Shown one piece after another: positions 14,258 to 25,381 of a stretch of 64,000 bases of DNA. The first letter of the stretch is position 1. Every line of letters begins with the position of its first letter. The DNA comes from Melastoma dodecandrum (lineage: Eukaryota; Streptophyta; Magnoliopsida; Myrtales; Melastomataceae), in contig JARUPY010000602.1 in NCBI GenBank assembly GCA_029817715.1, forward strand, positions 3,303,501-3,367,500, read 5' to 3'. Made by a program: the position numbers and the translations under genes. The notes below the pieces were generated by a model. The model saw nothing but the letters and a program-made list of their open reading frames with translations. It had not been told where the DNA came from and did no database searches.

Positions 14258-15947
14258 CGCACCCCGCCCTTAGTGCAAACTGTACGTAGTCTCTAACTCG
14301 TTTACTCGAGGACGAAATCATTTGTTCAGTATGATCAAAATTCCATTCCACTGGAAAATTCCGCCTGATTAACACCCCATGCACTCAAAGATCATCGTCG
14401 ACTGATGGGCGTCGCCAGTCGCTGTCCTGGTTTACACCTTATTTCATTTCAAACGTAACATCACAAGAGCCAGAGCACGCGAGGATCGACCCCAACTTGT
14501 GCACAGGGCGCGGGAGGGGGATATGAAATCCATAAATGCACATGGAGGTGTTGTGCAGGGCAGGGCAGGCAGCCACACATGACCATGTTCATCAACTAAC
14601 ACGACAAATGTTTTTAGTCAGAAAGTGACTACTTCCTTGAGATGACACACCACTCAGTTCTATTTACACATGCTCTCTCTCACAACCCCTTGTGAGGTTC
14701 TTTTTATACGACTATGATCTGAATTGGATAATGGGAAGAAAGTCACCCTCCCTACTTGTTCGTTTGAAGGGTCCAATCGATGTTTGGGTGTCTTTGTTTG
14801 CCGGGACGACTCCGACTCTATGCTACTTTTGGGTGAAGGGCATAATCCCATGACTAGTTTGATGATAAATTGTCCCCCCACCACATGCCAATGCCACGAC
14901 TCCTGTTTCCATCCGCCCATTTGCTTAAACCTATCTTTTTTTTTTTTTAATTTCTTGTGGCCTCGATTTCATGTCTGAACAACCCCCTTTTGTCTCTGGA
15001 TAAGCCTTTGTTATCTTAAGTTTTCTGAAGTTTCAAAGAACGAAGAGGCGTTTTCTTAGGTTTCAAAAATCTTATACTTCGTGAAGCCGATTCGGTCATT
15101 AAGAGAATAAAAAGGAAATATTTTGTTCGATTATTCGAATTTGACATATAAGAAGCTAATTTGATTAAAGGTGTGCATTCTTAATTAGTAATTTATAGTT
15201 CATTCATGTTATGTATTTTATTTATGTATCATTCATGTATTATATTTATTTTTCTTCATGTATCGTATTTATGTTCTCGTGTCTTAAAAACCCGTAGGCG
15301 AGCTTATAAGAGTGAAGTATATACCTTGGATTTCAAATTCCGAATTTAGAAGTTGGTCCCTACAAAATTTATGCAACTAATTGGGTTTGCGATTTCGGGA
15401 GGGAGGTAAAAGAGGAGGAGGAGAATAAAAGCATGTGATGGTCATAGAAGAAGGTGTCCCACATCTCCTCGAATCGAAACGTCAAAAAGTTAATAGAACG
15501 AGTAGAGGACAAAAACAAACACCATCTTCCATGAATGAAAAGTAGCGATGAGTCACGAGATGAAAAGTAAAATATGAATTGTGAACTCTTGTTGAAATTA
15601 TTACACTATGAAAAACAAGTACGAACGAATGCATGCGCGTCGTCCCCTTAGACAAAACTCTAAATTTTCTTTCTCTGATTGCCCTTGTCTTTTGATCAAT
15701 GAATCATCATCATCATCATCTTTATCAATTCCTACAGAGTGACTTTGTAAGCCTTAAACGAGGAAGTAGGGGTTGATTCTGTGGAAATTTAGCCAACTAC
15801 TTCTGCATTCTCCCCGTTCTTATCACCTTTGGTCGGCTAAATCTCGCCTTCATTTTCCATTATCCTTCTGCAATAAGAATAACAACAAAGTTACAAATAA
15901 CCCCACCAAATTTGAACGAAAACCATAGAGGTCAGAGGTGGGAAATT

Positions 15948-15969
15948 CCCCCCCCCCCCCCCCCCCCCC
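15948..15969. repeat. Poly(C) run, 22 nt
   Basis: An uninterrupted run of 22 cytosines in intergenic DNA, one of several long G/C homopolymers in this window. Confidence 0.9.
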
Positions 15970-17570
15970 TCCTCTGATTGGGGGTTTTCCTTTGGGGTGG
16001 TGATCGGAACAACTACGTGAGGGGGGAGGGGATTGAGAAGGACGTATGGGAAATGCCCGAAAACGTCGGGGAACCATGTGCTCAAGACACGTGGTAGGGC
16101 CAAAATCCCTCCTACAAGTCCCCCATATATAGAAATCTTATCTAACCCCTCCCTTCCAAAACCCTAATATTCGGTGATGCATACTCCTAATGACTAAGAT
16201 GTTAATACGTTGGCAATTCCTTCGTTTACTATATAGTATTAACCAGGGTAGCCAACCACATACTACTATATTATTACCCGACCAAGGACATGTTGTTGGA
16301 ACAACAGAAGTTATATTTTCCGACAATACATTAAAGAACAAGTCAATCGTTCGTCCGTGCGTTTGTTTTAGATAATTTAAGAAAATAAAAACAGGGTCAT
16401 GCTGATTCCATTTAATGTGTGATTTAGTCTATAGATCGATCGAGACGTCGATGGATTTAACGTAAGTTGGAGTTCGATGATCACATTTAGGGTTGATAAT
16501 TGGTTGATTAGGTGAGTGAGAGTGAGTCATTAAATTAATACTCAAAACCTTTGGGTTCTTTTTTTTGTCTCGTCTTCGTCGTATTATCTTTTTTCTTTTT
16601 AAAATTCATGGTGGGTAAAAAGAGGCAAATAATTCGATTCAGATAATCTTAAAAAAAGAACATAACATTAATATCGATGCCCACAAATCAAGGGGAGTTG
16701 ATCATTCATGTCTCTCAATTATTTCCCATGCGGCGGCGGTTCATTGAATATCATATCAATCGACTTTTGTTTGTGGTTAAGTAAAAAAGTTGGTGATGGT
16801 CTCTTTTTTCCACTCGTTGGGATTGAATTGTAAACCTGGGGCATATGCACATATCGTCAAATGCATGTGTGTCTATTTGCCTTTGTTCAAATTATTCTAG
16901 ACACACACAGTCAGTACATTACTAACCTCCCCATAAAAAGAAGAACTTCAAACAAATCCCGATTCCTACCACCACCACCATCCTCCTGTCTGTCTAAATA
17001 ACATGCCCCGCCTAATCCCAATAATTGGAGATGATTCCACTGGGTGGGGCATGATGGAAGAAAGTCTTTGGAGTATACTCTTTTGGTGCCAATAATATAC
17101 CAAACCACCGATATACCAATCGCACATGACTCTACTAGCCCAGAAGCATAAACTGAGGAGAGCCCCCTTTGTGTTCGTTTTAACCACCGTGGGGGTCTTT
17201 GGATAGATGTGTCGTGATTAGGCAGGATGATTAGTGGGAAGTTACTATTAATCTCCCTTAAACAACACGTTCGAAATACGTGTTGAGAAAGATTATGACA
17301 TCGTCGTTTCTGTTTACACGAGTATGTTCGGACAGGGATGCATGTGCTTGTGCATGTGGATGGGGAGGCCCCACACACACACTAGGGAGGTTCACTTTGT
17401 AGCAAGTTGGTAGTGTTTGAGTTTGGAACATTTGCATGTGCTCCAACTACAATCCAATCCTCCTCCTCCTCCTCCCTCCCCACACCCCCACAAAAAAAAA
17501 ATTAAATTAATTTTTTATTTAAAATACTTTTACTTACTCAAATTGGATCAACCTGCCGCCTCTTATTACT

Positions 17571-17580
17571 CTATATAAAA
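17571..17580 (+). promoter_or_regulatory. TATA box of the expansin gene
   Basis: CTATATAAAA lies 74 bp upstream of the expansin ATG, a usual distance for a short plant 5' leader. Inferred from sequence and position only. Confidence 0.65.
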
Positions 17581-17653
17581 GCCAGTGCTTCCCTCCGAGC
17601 ATTTCCCACCAAACACCTTCCCCTCTTCTCCCCTCCTCTCTCGGAAAGGATCA

Positions 17654-18585
17654 ATGCCAATGGCCTCGTTCTCCGGTATCGCTCTCGCGTTGCTCCTTGC
17701 ATCGCTCCGTGCAGCTAGCGCCGACTACGGGGGCTGGAATGATGGCCATGCCACTTTCTACGGAGGCGGGGATGCCTCTGGCACCATGGGTTAGTCCAGC
17801 AACTGTGGTCCTTCCCCCGTTGATCCACTGTTTATGTCGTTGGCTAATAATTATTATCGTCGGTGCTTGTTTAGGGGGTGCTTGCGGTTACGGTAATCTT
17901 TACAGCCAGGGTTACGGGACGAACACCGCCGCGTTGAGCACCGCCCTGTTCAACGACGGCCTGAGTTGCGGATCGTGCTACGAGATGAGGTGCAACAATG
18001 ACCCAAAATGGTGCCTGCCGGGAACCATTCTGGTCACTGCGACCAACTTCTGCCCTCCTAACCCTTCCCTCCCCAATGACAACGGCGGTTGGTGTAACCC
18101 TCCGCTCCAGCATTTTGATTTGGCTGAGCCCGCATTCCTCCAGATAGCTCAGTACAGGGCAGGAATCGTCCCCGTCTCCTTCAGGAGGTACGCGAATCAC
18201 GACACGACCAGTCGTCCCCGCTAGCTATTCTTCACAGAAGTAACATCTCAACTGATCATTCGACTGGTTCTCCTTTCTCAGGGTGCCTTGCGTGAAGAAG
18301 GGCGGGATCAGGTTCACGATTAACGGCCACTCCTACTTCAACCTCGTCCTAATCACCAACGTGGGTGGCGCCGGGGACGTCCATTCTGTATCAATCAAGG
18401 GATCGAAGACCGGGTGGCAACCCATGTCTAGGAACTGGGGACAGAACTGGCAGAGCAACTCTTACCTGAACGGACAGTCTCTGTCCTTCCAGGTGACCAC
18501 GAGCGACGGGAGGACCGTGACTGCCTACGACGTTGCCCCCAACAACTGGCAGTTCGGGCAGACCTTTGAGGGCGAACAATTCTAA
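17654..18585 (+). CDS. EXPA8: Alpha-expansin (EXPA8-like)
   Basis: Exons 17654-17789, 17875-18187 and 18282-18585 give 250 aa, the usual expansin length. A signal peptide ([18 protein letters not shown]) precedes the GH45-like domain, which has [26 protein letters not shown], the conserved cysteines and the HFD motif in [11 protein letters not shown]. The C-terminal cellulose-binding domain includes [27 protein letters not shown] and [10 protein letters not shown]. The secreted protein loosens cell walls non-enzymatically at acidic pH during growth. An in-frame ATG six bases downstream is an alternative start. The EXPA8 name is based on its position between a bZIP18-like gene and RPS26, as in Arabidopsis; the family call is certain. 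Confidence 0.95.
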
Positions 18586-20019
18586 ACAAAAAAACAAAGG
18601 ACGTTATTACAATTGGTGAAGGTAAACGGGCCTTTTAGGTTGCATTGCAGGGAGTGGAGGAGAAGGCAAGGAAGGATATTTCATTTCAGCCACAAGAACA
18701 TGAGTTGGCTGTCTGATTTGCAGAGGTTGCTCTTTTAAGGCACCCGCTAGGCTTTTCATACTACATAGTTTTTATACATTACCATTTTAGCATACAAGGC
18801 ATATACGAAGTATTATGCATTAAATTTAGGTGGCCTAAGGAATTGGGTATTCTTATGGGGAGGCCTATAATTATTATTCCGAGGATGATGATGGGTTTGT
18901 AATATTTTTCCTTGTTTTCCCTGAAGTGGATTTCCCACAGTTTGTATCATTGGTTGTGATTGGCAATGAATTGAATGAATGAATGACTGATTGAAAGTAT
19001 ATTCAATTTCAGTTACATTGGAAGGTGCCGCCTTCTTTTATTCTTCATTTTTTTTTGGGTTGCGTAACGCCTCTTTCGGAAGCACATAGCAGATTTGTAT
19101 TGCACGTTATGAAGAGCCAAAGCTCTCCCAGATAACTTCGAGAGCACTCCACCTTTAAGGTTACCGATTATTTACTCGAGATATTTAATAAACGAATCTG
19201 ATCGTGTCCTATCAAAGTCTTGACTTATTTAATCGTTCTGAATTGTAGAGTCTTACGATGACCGATCTGAATCGGACAAAAGCCTTTAAATCGACCATCC
19301 CTAAAGGTAAGTTTTTTTTAAAATGGGATAAGATGCGGTATTTAAACCAAATTGTTATTAGTATTTTTATTTTTGTCTTGAACGGTTTCCAAGTAGATGA
19401 TGTCGAAGTTAGAAGAAATACTTGTGTGGTTAAGGTGATGTAAACGTCTAATGACATACTAAATGATTCTTATGAATGTACAAAATGGGATAATTCTTTT
19501 TAGACACGTGGAAGTAGGTATTTCTCTAATTTTGGGTGCTAAGTACCGTTGGCTTACAATAGAATTTGTAAATACGGTTCCATCTTCGAATATATCATGG
19601 ATATTGTCCCTAAGTCGTGATTTCAAACCGTGGCCTTGAGGCGATTTGTCAAAGTCGGAGTTTGAAACCGCGATTTAGGTACACTTAGTAAAAAATTGAA
19701 GTGAATGATGTGTCATGGTGTCAGATTAAAGTCAGAGTTTGAAGCCACGACTTTCAAAGGACATTAATGACGTCTACCTCACTTCAATTTTTTACTAAGT
19801 GTATCTAAGTCACGGTTAAATCGCAACTCATGGACAATATTTAGAGAATTTTTGAAACTGAAATTATATTCGAAAAATTTCTTCAAAAACAAACCGTGCA
19901 ACCCTAAAATCTTCCAAGCACAAAGTCGCCAATGAGTTAAAAATTAATCGGATGACACCTAATGAAATCGTCCATAAGCAGGATTAAGAACCCAACAACA
20001 AATCAAGGTGATACTCTAA
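18586..20019. other. Intergenic between expansin and RPS26
   Basis: It contains the expansin 3' UTR (to ~19000) and AT-rich DNA with a fold-back element at 19665-19818 (listed separately). No gene was seen. Confidence 0.45.
19665..19818. repeat. Fold-back inverted repeat
   Basis: Bases 19680-19704 and 19779-19803 are perfect inverted copies of 25 bp (arm starts TACACTTAGTAAAAAATTG). The pairing extends imperfectly outward by about 14 bp on each side. The 74-bp loop holds AGTTTGAAGCCACGACTT, a near direct copy of AGTTTGAAACCGCGATTT just outside the left arm. This could be a small MITE-like element or a chance palindrome cluster; no target duplication was identified. Confidence 0.7.
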
Positions 20020-20137
20020 TGGGCCTTAATGAGGTTATAAATTGGGCTCAAAGCCCGCCTCAGTAATGGGCCGACTGGGGGATATAAATACGTATCGAGT
20101 CATCCTGTCTTCCTCTTCCCCCAGGTGAGAACCCTAG
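20020..20137 (+). promoter_or_regulatory. Ribosomal protein promoter: site II, TATA, telo-box
   Basis: Site II-type elements TGGGCC/TGGGCT occur at 20020, 20043 and 20067. A TATA-like GATATAAATA lies at 20081-20090. A pyrimidine-rich start region (CTTCCTCTTCCCCC) follows, then the telo-box AACCCTAG at 20130-20137 in the 5' leader. Site II plus telo-box is the known arrangement for plant ribosomal protein genes and couples them to TCP-factor, growth-linked expression. Confidence 0.75.
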
Positions 20138-20169
20138 TCGCGCCGCCGTTCTTCCCCGACTCTTCCGCG

Positions 20170-21392
20170 ATGGTACGATCTTCCTCTGAACCGGTTCTCG
20201 AGGTGATCGCCGATCGGTTAAGATTGTGATTTATCTTTTTTTTTTGGTGGTTTTTTGGTTGCAGACGTTCAAGCGCAGGAACGGAGGACGCAACAAGCAC
20301 GGCCGCGGACACGTCAAGTTCATCCGCTGCTCCAACTGCGGGAAATGCTGCCCCAAGGTAAAGCCGATTCTGAGGATTTCTAGATTTCTCTGACGATGGA
20401 TGTGTGAATTTAGTTGGGAGCAGATCCGTCTCTTGCTCGACACTTAAGGGTCGGAGTTGGAATAGGTGTAGATTTCGTGGGTTTTATGTTGGTTGATTGT
20501 TTGTTTATGGCTGTTGCGATAGGATAAGGCTATCAAGAGGTTTCTTGTGAGGAACATTGTCGAGCAGGCCGCAGTTAGGGATGTGCAGGAAGCTTGCGTC
20601 TACGACAGTAATTATTTCGTCTTCTAACTCCGGGAGTTGTGTCTGGCATCTTTTCTCCATTGTTTTTATTGAGGCTTTGTTGTTGTAGGTTACACTCTTC
20701 CCAAGCTGTATGCGAAGATGCAGTACTGCGTTTCTTGTGCTATCCACTCTCATGTTGTGAGGGTCAGATCCCGCACTGACAGGAGGAACCGTGAGCCCCC
20801 GCAGCGCTTCATGAGGCGCAGGGTATCAACTCCCCTCTCTACTTTTAATGCTTTCTTGTTACATTCGTAATTATATGTCGGATCTACATTCCAGTCGTTC
20901 TGGTGATGGAATGTTGGACTTCTGTAGCGACTTGCTTTTTATCTGGGGAGTAATTTGATTGTCACGATATTCCAGATAGGATTAGGTTCTGCTTCTTTAA
21001 TTGCACCCATGCTCGTACCAATAGCCTAAATGTCAGTCTTGTAGCATGCGCCATTTACTCTTCTGGCATTGCTAGCAAATTGCTTGTTAGATATTTCCTT
21101 CTTGAGAACATAAACTAGTGCTGATTTGTACAGACTCGGTAAAACCTAGTCCCTCACTCCGTTTGCCTCGGGTGATTATGCTTTCCTGTGTTTATGTTGT
21201 GTTTGACTTCTTGGTCGACAGACAACCTTGAACATTTTTCATAATAATTTGTTTGTTTTTTTACCCCAGTGAACCATGCATTCCGGTCTAATTTTTCCGA
21301 AAATGGTTTAATCATGACAGGATGATTTGCCCAAGCCTGGTCAACCAGGCCAAGGACCTCGTCCCGCAGCTGGTGCACCTGCTCGTCCTTGA
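20170..21392 (+). CDS. RPS26: 40S ribosomal protein eS26
   Basis: Exon 1 codes only for the start Met (ATG 20170-20172, then GTACGATC). Further exons are 20265-20357, 20523-20607, 20689-20822 and ~21321-21392. The protein has [16 protein letters not shown], the zinc-binding cysteines in [12 protein letters not shown] and [18 protein letters not shown], and the plant Pro/Gly-rich tail [15 protein letters not shown]. Length is about 129 aa, as in plants. It sits near the mRNA exit channel of the small subunit. The last acceptor may be off by one base in my count; the frame is not in doubt. Promoter elements of the ribosomal-protein type lie just upstream. Confidence 0.96.
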
Positions 21393-21754
21393 TCCAACTT
21401 TCTGAGCAACGGAGATCCCCATGTCCTGATCCTAAGAAATTTCCTCATGCTTGATTTCAGCTCTTGCGGACAATTTGGAAATTATTCCAGCCTTAGAACT
21501 ATTGGGACATAACCTTGGAAGTTTTGCATTTCTTTTGATGTCAATTTATAAAGCTTGTTTCAGTTTATTGCCGCTACTTTAACGAGTAGGCATATCATCT
21601 GCTGGCAATGGCTTCGCTGTTGGTTTATTATCTCACGACCAATGTAATGCGGTAGACCGACCAAATCGACCGTTGTCGGGGGCAGCATTCTGATCCTCGT
21701 TAAATGTGTTAGAAGCTTGTGGAAAACTACCCTAACCGACCTCATATTCCCGCC
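21393..21754. other. Short spacer between RPS26 and TRM1
   Basis: It holds the RPS26 3' UTR and the TRM1 promoter. No extra gene was seen. Confidence 0.4.
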
Positions 21755-24069
21755 ATGTTAACCGTCGCCCTCGCCCTCCCTCCCACCAACCCTCAAACCT
21801 TATCTTCCAAACAACCAGCCGTCGATCCCTACTCCGTTCGCACCGAGCGCGGCCACCTGTTCTCGACCGGCCCCACCTTCTACCGCCCTGAGAGCTCCAT
21901 CGGCCGCGACCTCGCTATCCTTGTTGCCGTCCTCCACAAGCGGTCCACCCTCGGATCGCTGCGTGTCCTCGACGCCTTGTGTGGGTGCGGCATCCGATCC
22001 CTCCGCTACCTCCTGGAGGCCGATGCCGACTACGTTGTCGCGAATGACGCCAACGATGGGGGGTTTGACGTGATTAAGCGTAATCTGGCGAGGGTTGGGG
22101 AGGGTCGGTGGGAGGCTAGGAATGAGGACGCGAATAAGTTGATGATGGAGATGGGTTGTTGGGGGAGGAAGGAGTTCTTCGAGATCGTCGATGTGGATTC
22201 ATTCGGGAGTGACATCGGCGGGCTGTTGAGAGGGGTTTTTGGGTGTGTGAGGTTTGGAGGATTGGTGTACTTGACTAGCACGGATGGGTATTCTTCCGGA
22301 GGACATAGGCCTCATCAGTTGAGTCCCAATCCCCTCCCCAGATTCTTAGCGTAATTTCATTTCTCTTTGGAGGTTGATTCTGTGCGCTTTAGGGGATGAA
22401 TGAAATGTGGTAGGACTAGAGGGAGAAGTTCTGGGTTTCATTGAAATTAGGGCGTTTTACCTAGCTTAGTTGCTTCAGATTCCAATGGCATTTTCTGAAT
22501 TCTTGATTCCATTAAACGCAGAATTTTGTTAATACCTTTCGTAACCGATGCTGGCATATTCTTCTTTTCAAGTCTACTAATGCAATACTACATTCTGAAG
22601 TAGCAATGGTAGGTGTTTGGTTTCCCAGGGATCGAGTGAATCGTTGTAAATTGGCCTAATGGGAACCGGATTGGAATATCAGCGTTTACTGTTTTCATTG
22701 TCGTTGATGTGGTTGAACGGTGATATTTTTGTATGATGTCTGTGACTGAGTCAAACCGTTCTTTTCTGGATTGTTGGTTTAGCTCATTAGCCGCATTTGG
22801 AGCTTATGTGCGCCCCATGCCATATTCCAATGAGGTTGGTTTGCGAATGCTTATAGGTGGAGCCATTCGTGAAGCTTCTGTGCTTGGATATCGGGTAACA
22901 CCATTGTTCTCGTATTATTCATACCACGGACCTGTATTCCGTGTTATGTTAAGGGTAGAGAAAGGAAGAGATCTCGATAACAGGTTTTTACCTTGTTTTG
23001 CTTGACCCGTCGTCTGAGTTTCCCTCTTCATAGTTCTTTAAGCTCAATGTGCGGCTGTAAATTCTCCCTATTTGATGCAGGCATTATGAATTCATCAGCT
23101 ATTGCCACAGCTGTGGACATTCCCAATCTCATCCATGGGAAGAACTTGGTCGAATGTGTTGCATCTGTGACAAGGCAAAGGTTCTTATTAGTCGGTTACA
23201 CCAATTTGGCAAAGCGTGAAATGGCTGCATACCGTTGTCACTTAAGCTTGGATGTGTTTTACTAGCTGTTGATTGCTTATTCCAGGATCGAGGGACCTTA
23301 GTTGTATCGGGGCCTCTATATACCGGGTCTCTTCATAGTGGGTCTTATGTCATGGAAATGATTGAGTTGGCTGAGGAGCTGGGATGGATTGGTAATGGCA
23401 AAGGGGCTGATCTAGAAAAGCTTCTGCGGCTGATGATTGATGAAAGTAATGTGAGGTTGCCATTTGGTTTCATCAAAGTGGATGAGGTCTTGGAAAAACA
23501 TTTCCTCTTTTGAGGCTCTCTATGGGAGCAGTTTTGTTTGGGAACGACTTAACAATTCTAAATTTCTTTCTTATGATCTATTCCAGGTCGCTAAACGGGC
23601 CAAAATCAATTCCCCTCCGCTTAGAACCATGATGAATGCCATACAACAGGTACTTTTGCTGTCTCTAATACACTGAGCAGTCTGATCATCAAAACATTGT
23701 CTGGATTGCGTGTAGAACCTGGGATCAAACATTTCTCTCCCACAAGCATTCTCAGACTGCAGGACGGCTGTACATTGATATCTACATCTATTGCATTACT
23801 CAACAGTTTTCACAAGTAGAATTACTGACAGAAATATGTCGGTGTGATGCTGTCTCTGTTGATTGAATTGGCTTATCATGCATATTGCTTTACTAATATT
23901 GGATGGGCGATGATTGCAGCTGGAGCTGGGATTAATCGAAGTTTCATTTGTGAACTTATTGTTGCAGGAGGGATATGCAGTTAGTAGGTCTCACATTATT
24001 GCTAATGCCATAAAAACGGACTGTCCGATGGATTCATGCATTAGGATTGCCAAGGAACTGCAACAGTGA
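21755..24069 (+). CDS. tRNA (guanine-26-N2) dimethyltransferase, TRM1 family
   Basis: Six exons: 21755-22317, 22783-22983, 23081-23180, 23286-23486, 23587-23649 and 23968-24069 (409 aa, all junctions phase-consistent). TRM1 marks are FYRPESSIGRDLA, the SAM-binding motif I LDALCGCGIRSLRYLLEA (residues ~72-88), VVANDAND, VDVDSFGSDIGG, the segment SLAAFGAYVRPMPYSNEVGLR and a Cys cluster (YCHSCGHSQSHPW, MCCICDKAK). The C-terminal helical part includes NSPPLRTMMNAIQQ and YAVSRSHIIANAIKTD. It should methylate G26 of tRNAs with SAM. It is shorter than yeast Trm1 and resembles the compact plant paralogue At3g56330. Its place beside RPS26 matches that locus as I recall it. No targeting peptide stands out. 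Confidence 0.9.
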
Positions 24070-24227
24070 TGGAAAATGGTCTGCACAATGAGAGGCGCAA
24101 GGAACTGGATAAGCCAATCTTCAACATCGGGGAAAGCTTGCAGATGCTTTAGTGTACCCTCGGATTCTTACATATATATATATATATTGAGAGAATGCTA
24201 GTGTAAAGGAAAATGCCACGATGTAGT

Positions 24228-24563
24228 CTAGTCGTTCAAACTGTTGGATCCTTTGCTAGGCCCCGAAGGAGGGAACACCCCCCTTGGGAGAAAGTTAAGA
24301 AGAATCGGGCGGGTAGACCACGCTTGAGTCCTTCCATGCTCCGACTTCAACATTATGCCTTCCCTTAGCGATCCTGGCTGAAACTGCAGATCAGAGCCTT
24401 GCGATTCTTCTTCAACAGTTGGACCAGAGTCTTCAACTGATGCTGTGCATGGCAAATGAGGCAATACCCTGGACGATGACATGAGGAGAGCTTGGAAGAT
24501 GATCAGGAAGAGCACCGCAGGGAAGAGCCCGAGTCGGCAATGGCATCTGCATGGGAGATCCAT
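24228..24563 (-). CDS. IDA-like (IDL) signalling peptide precursor
   Basis: A single exon of 111 codons. The ATG at 24563 gives a short N-terminus followed by a hydrophobic signal sequence (GLFPAVLFLIIFQALL). A variable acidic spacer follows, then the C-terminal block NFLPRGVFPPSGPSKGSN and a short tail SLND before TAG. IDA/IDL precursors share exactly this plan, a signal peptide plus a C-terminal PPSGPSK/PPSAPSK core cleaved to a ligand for HAESA-type kinases. Here the usual PIPPSGPSKRHN reads VFPPSGPSKGSN, so one residue before PPS is missing and R-H is replaced by G-S. It is convergent with the TRM1 gene, 158 bp from its stop. Intronless, as in the family. The call rests on this motif and overall layout. 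Confidence 0.75.
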   Translation of the reverse strand: MDLPCRCHCRLGLFPAVLFLIIFQALLMSSSRVLPHLPCTASVEDSGPTVEEESQGSDLQFQPGSLREGIMLKSEHGRTQAWSTRPILLNFLPRGVFPPSGPSKGSNSLND

Positions 24564-25381
24564 TCGAGTCTTTGAATATGATGGATGTTTGTAAGTAGGA
24601 GGTTTTGAGGTTAGTGAGGGAGAGGGAATGGGAACCATTGTTAAGAAGTTGCTGCTTCAATGTTGCGGTCGTAAAGTCGTTTTTTGTGGATGAAGTCCCC
24701 GTAATTAAGGAACTTAAAGCCTACCGGAGGAAAACTATTTGAGTTCAGGAACGGCAAGTATGCAAAATCGGTCGGTTGTCTCTCTTCTGACTTTTATGCC
24801 ATGCACGGGTCCGCGTCGCGAGACGTAAGGAAGACATGGCCTTGCGTTGCAATCAGACATCAGATCCTGTTTTTACTCATCCTGTCTTCCTTTGCCTGGA
24901 GATGCGAGTCACCCTGCAAAGAGTGTGAAGTACATGTGACGAGATGATGAGCAACAACGAGTGTGAAGTCCATGTGACGAGATGATGAGCAACTCGCTTC
25001 ATGATCGGAAGCGTGTTCATTGTTCTCGTTCTGGTTCGTCTCGCAGCAGCTTTTGAAACTCCGATTGCTCCTATGACTGTTGTTTTTGAAGTCAAAGGAT
25101 GACAACCACGAAAATCGAGGCTGAACTGGGAACAAGAAGCGATGACGGCAGGCTTAAGTTCGAACTCGGGGATCGTCAATCAACACAAAAAACGCCTTAC
25201 TTCGATATGATAAGTAGTAATCAATCACAAGAGAAAACCAAACCAAACCATACCAAACCTCACCAGAAAATAAGAAAAAGAAAAGGGTTGTGAAAACAAA
25301 CGATGAATCGTTTGATGTACTACGAGCAACACGCTCCAATCGAAAACCGAATTTAGTACGACCCCTATTGCAAGTGGCTCG
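24564..25381. other. Intergenic between IDL peptide and WEB gene
   Basis: It holds a 38-bp tandem duplication (24921-24996) and otherwise no supportable gene. Short open frames on the minus strand here have no recognisable domain and include the duplication. Confidence 0.4.
24921..24996. repeat. Tandem duplication, 38-bp unit x 2
   Basis: Two adjacent copies beginning GAGTGTGAAGTACATG and GAGTGTGAAGTCCATG differ at a few positions. Not coding in any supported gene. Confidence 0.85.

Larger units (their letters stand above)
14258..17653. other. Long intergenic region before the expansin
   Basis: No gene or recognisable transposon was found in these 3.4 kb. It is AT-rich with low-complexity tracts, including a run of 22 C at 15948-15969. 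The expansin promoter occupies the end. Confidence 0.45.

Noticed and set aside
16911..17378. 155-codon minus-strand open frame
   Set aside because: Cys/Thr repeats come from CA/TG-rich DNA; no family resemblance and it overlaps the expansin promoter region.
24860..25179. Ser/His-rich minus-strand frames
   Set aside because: They contain the 38-bp tandem duplication in two different frames, so codon continuity is accidental.
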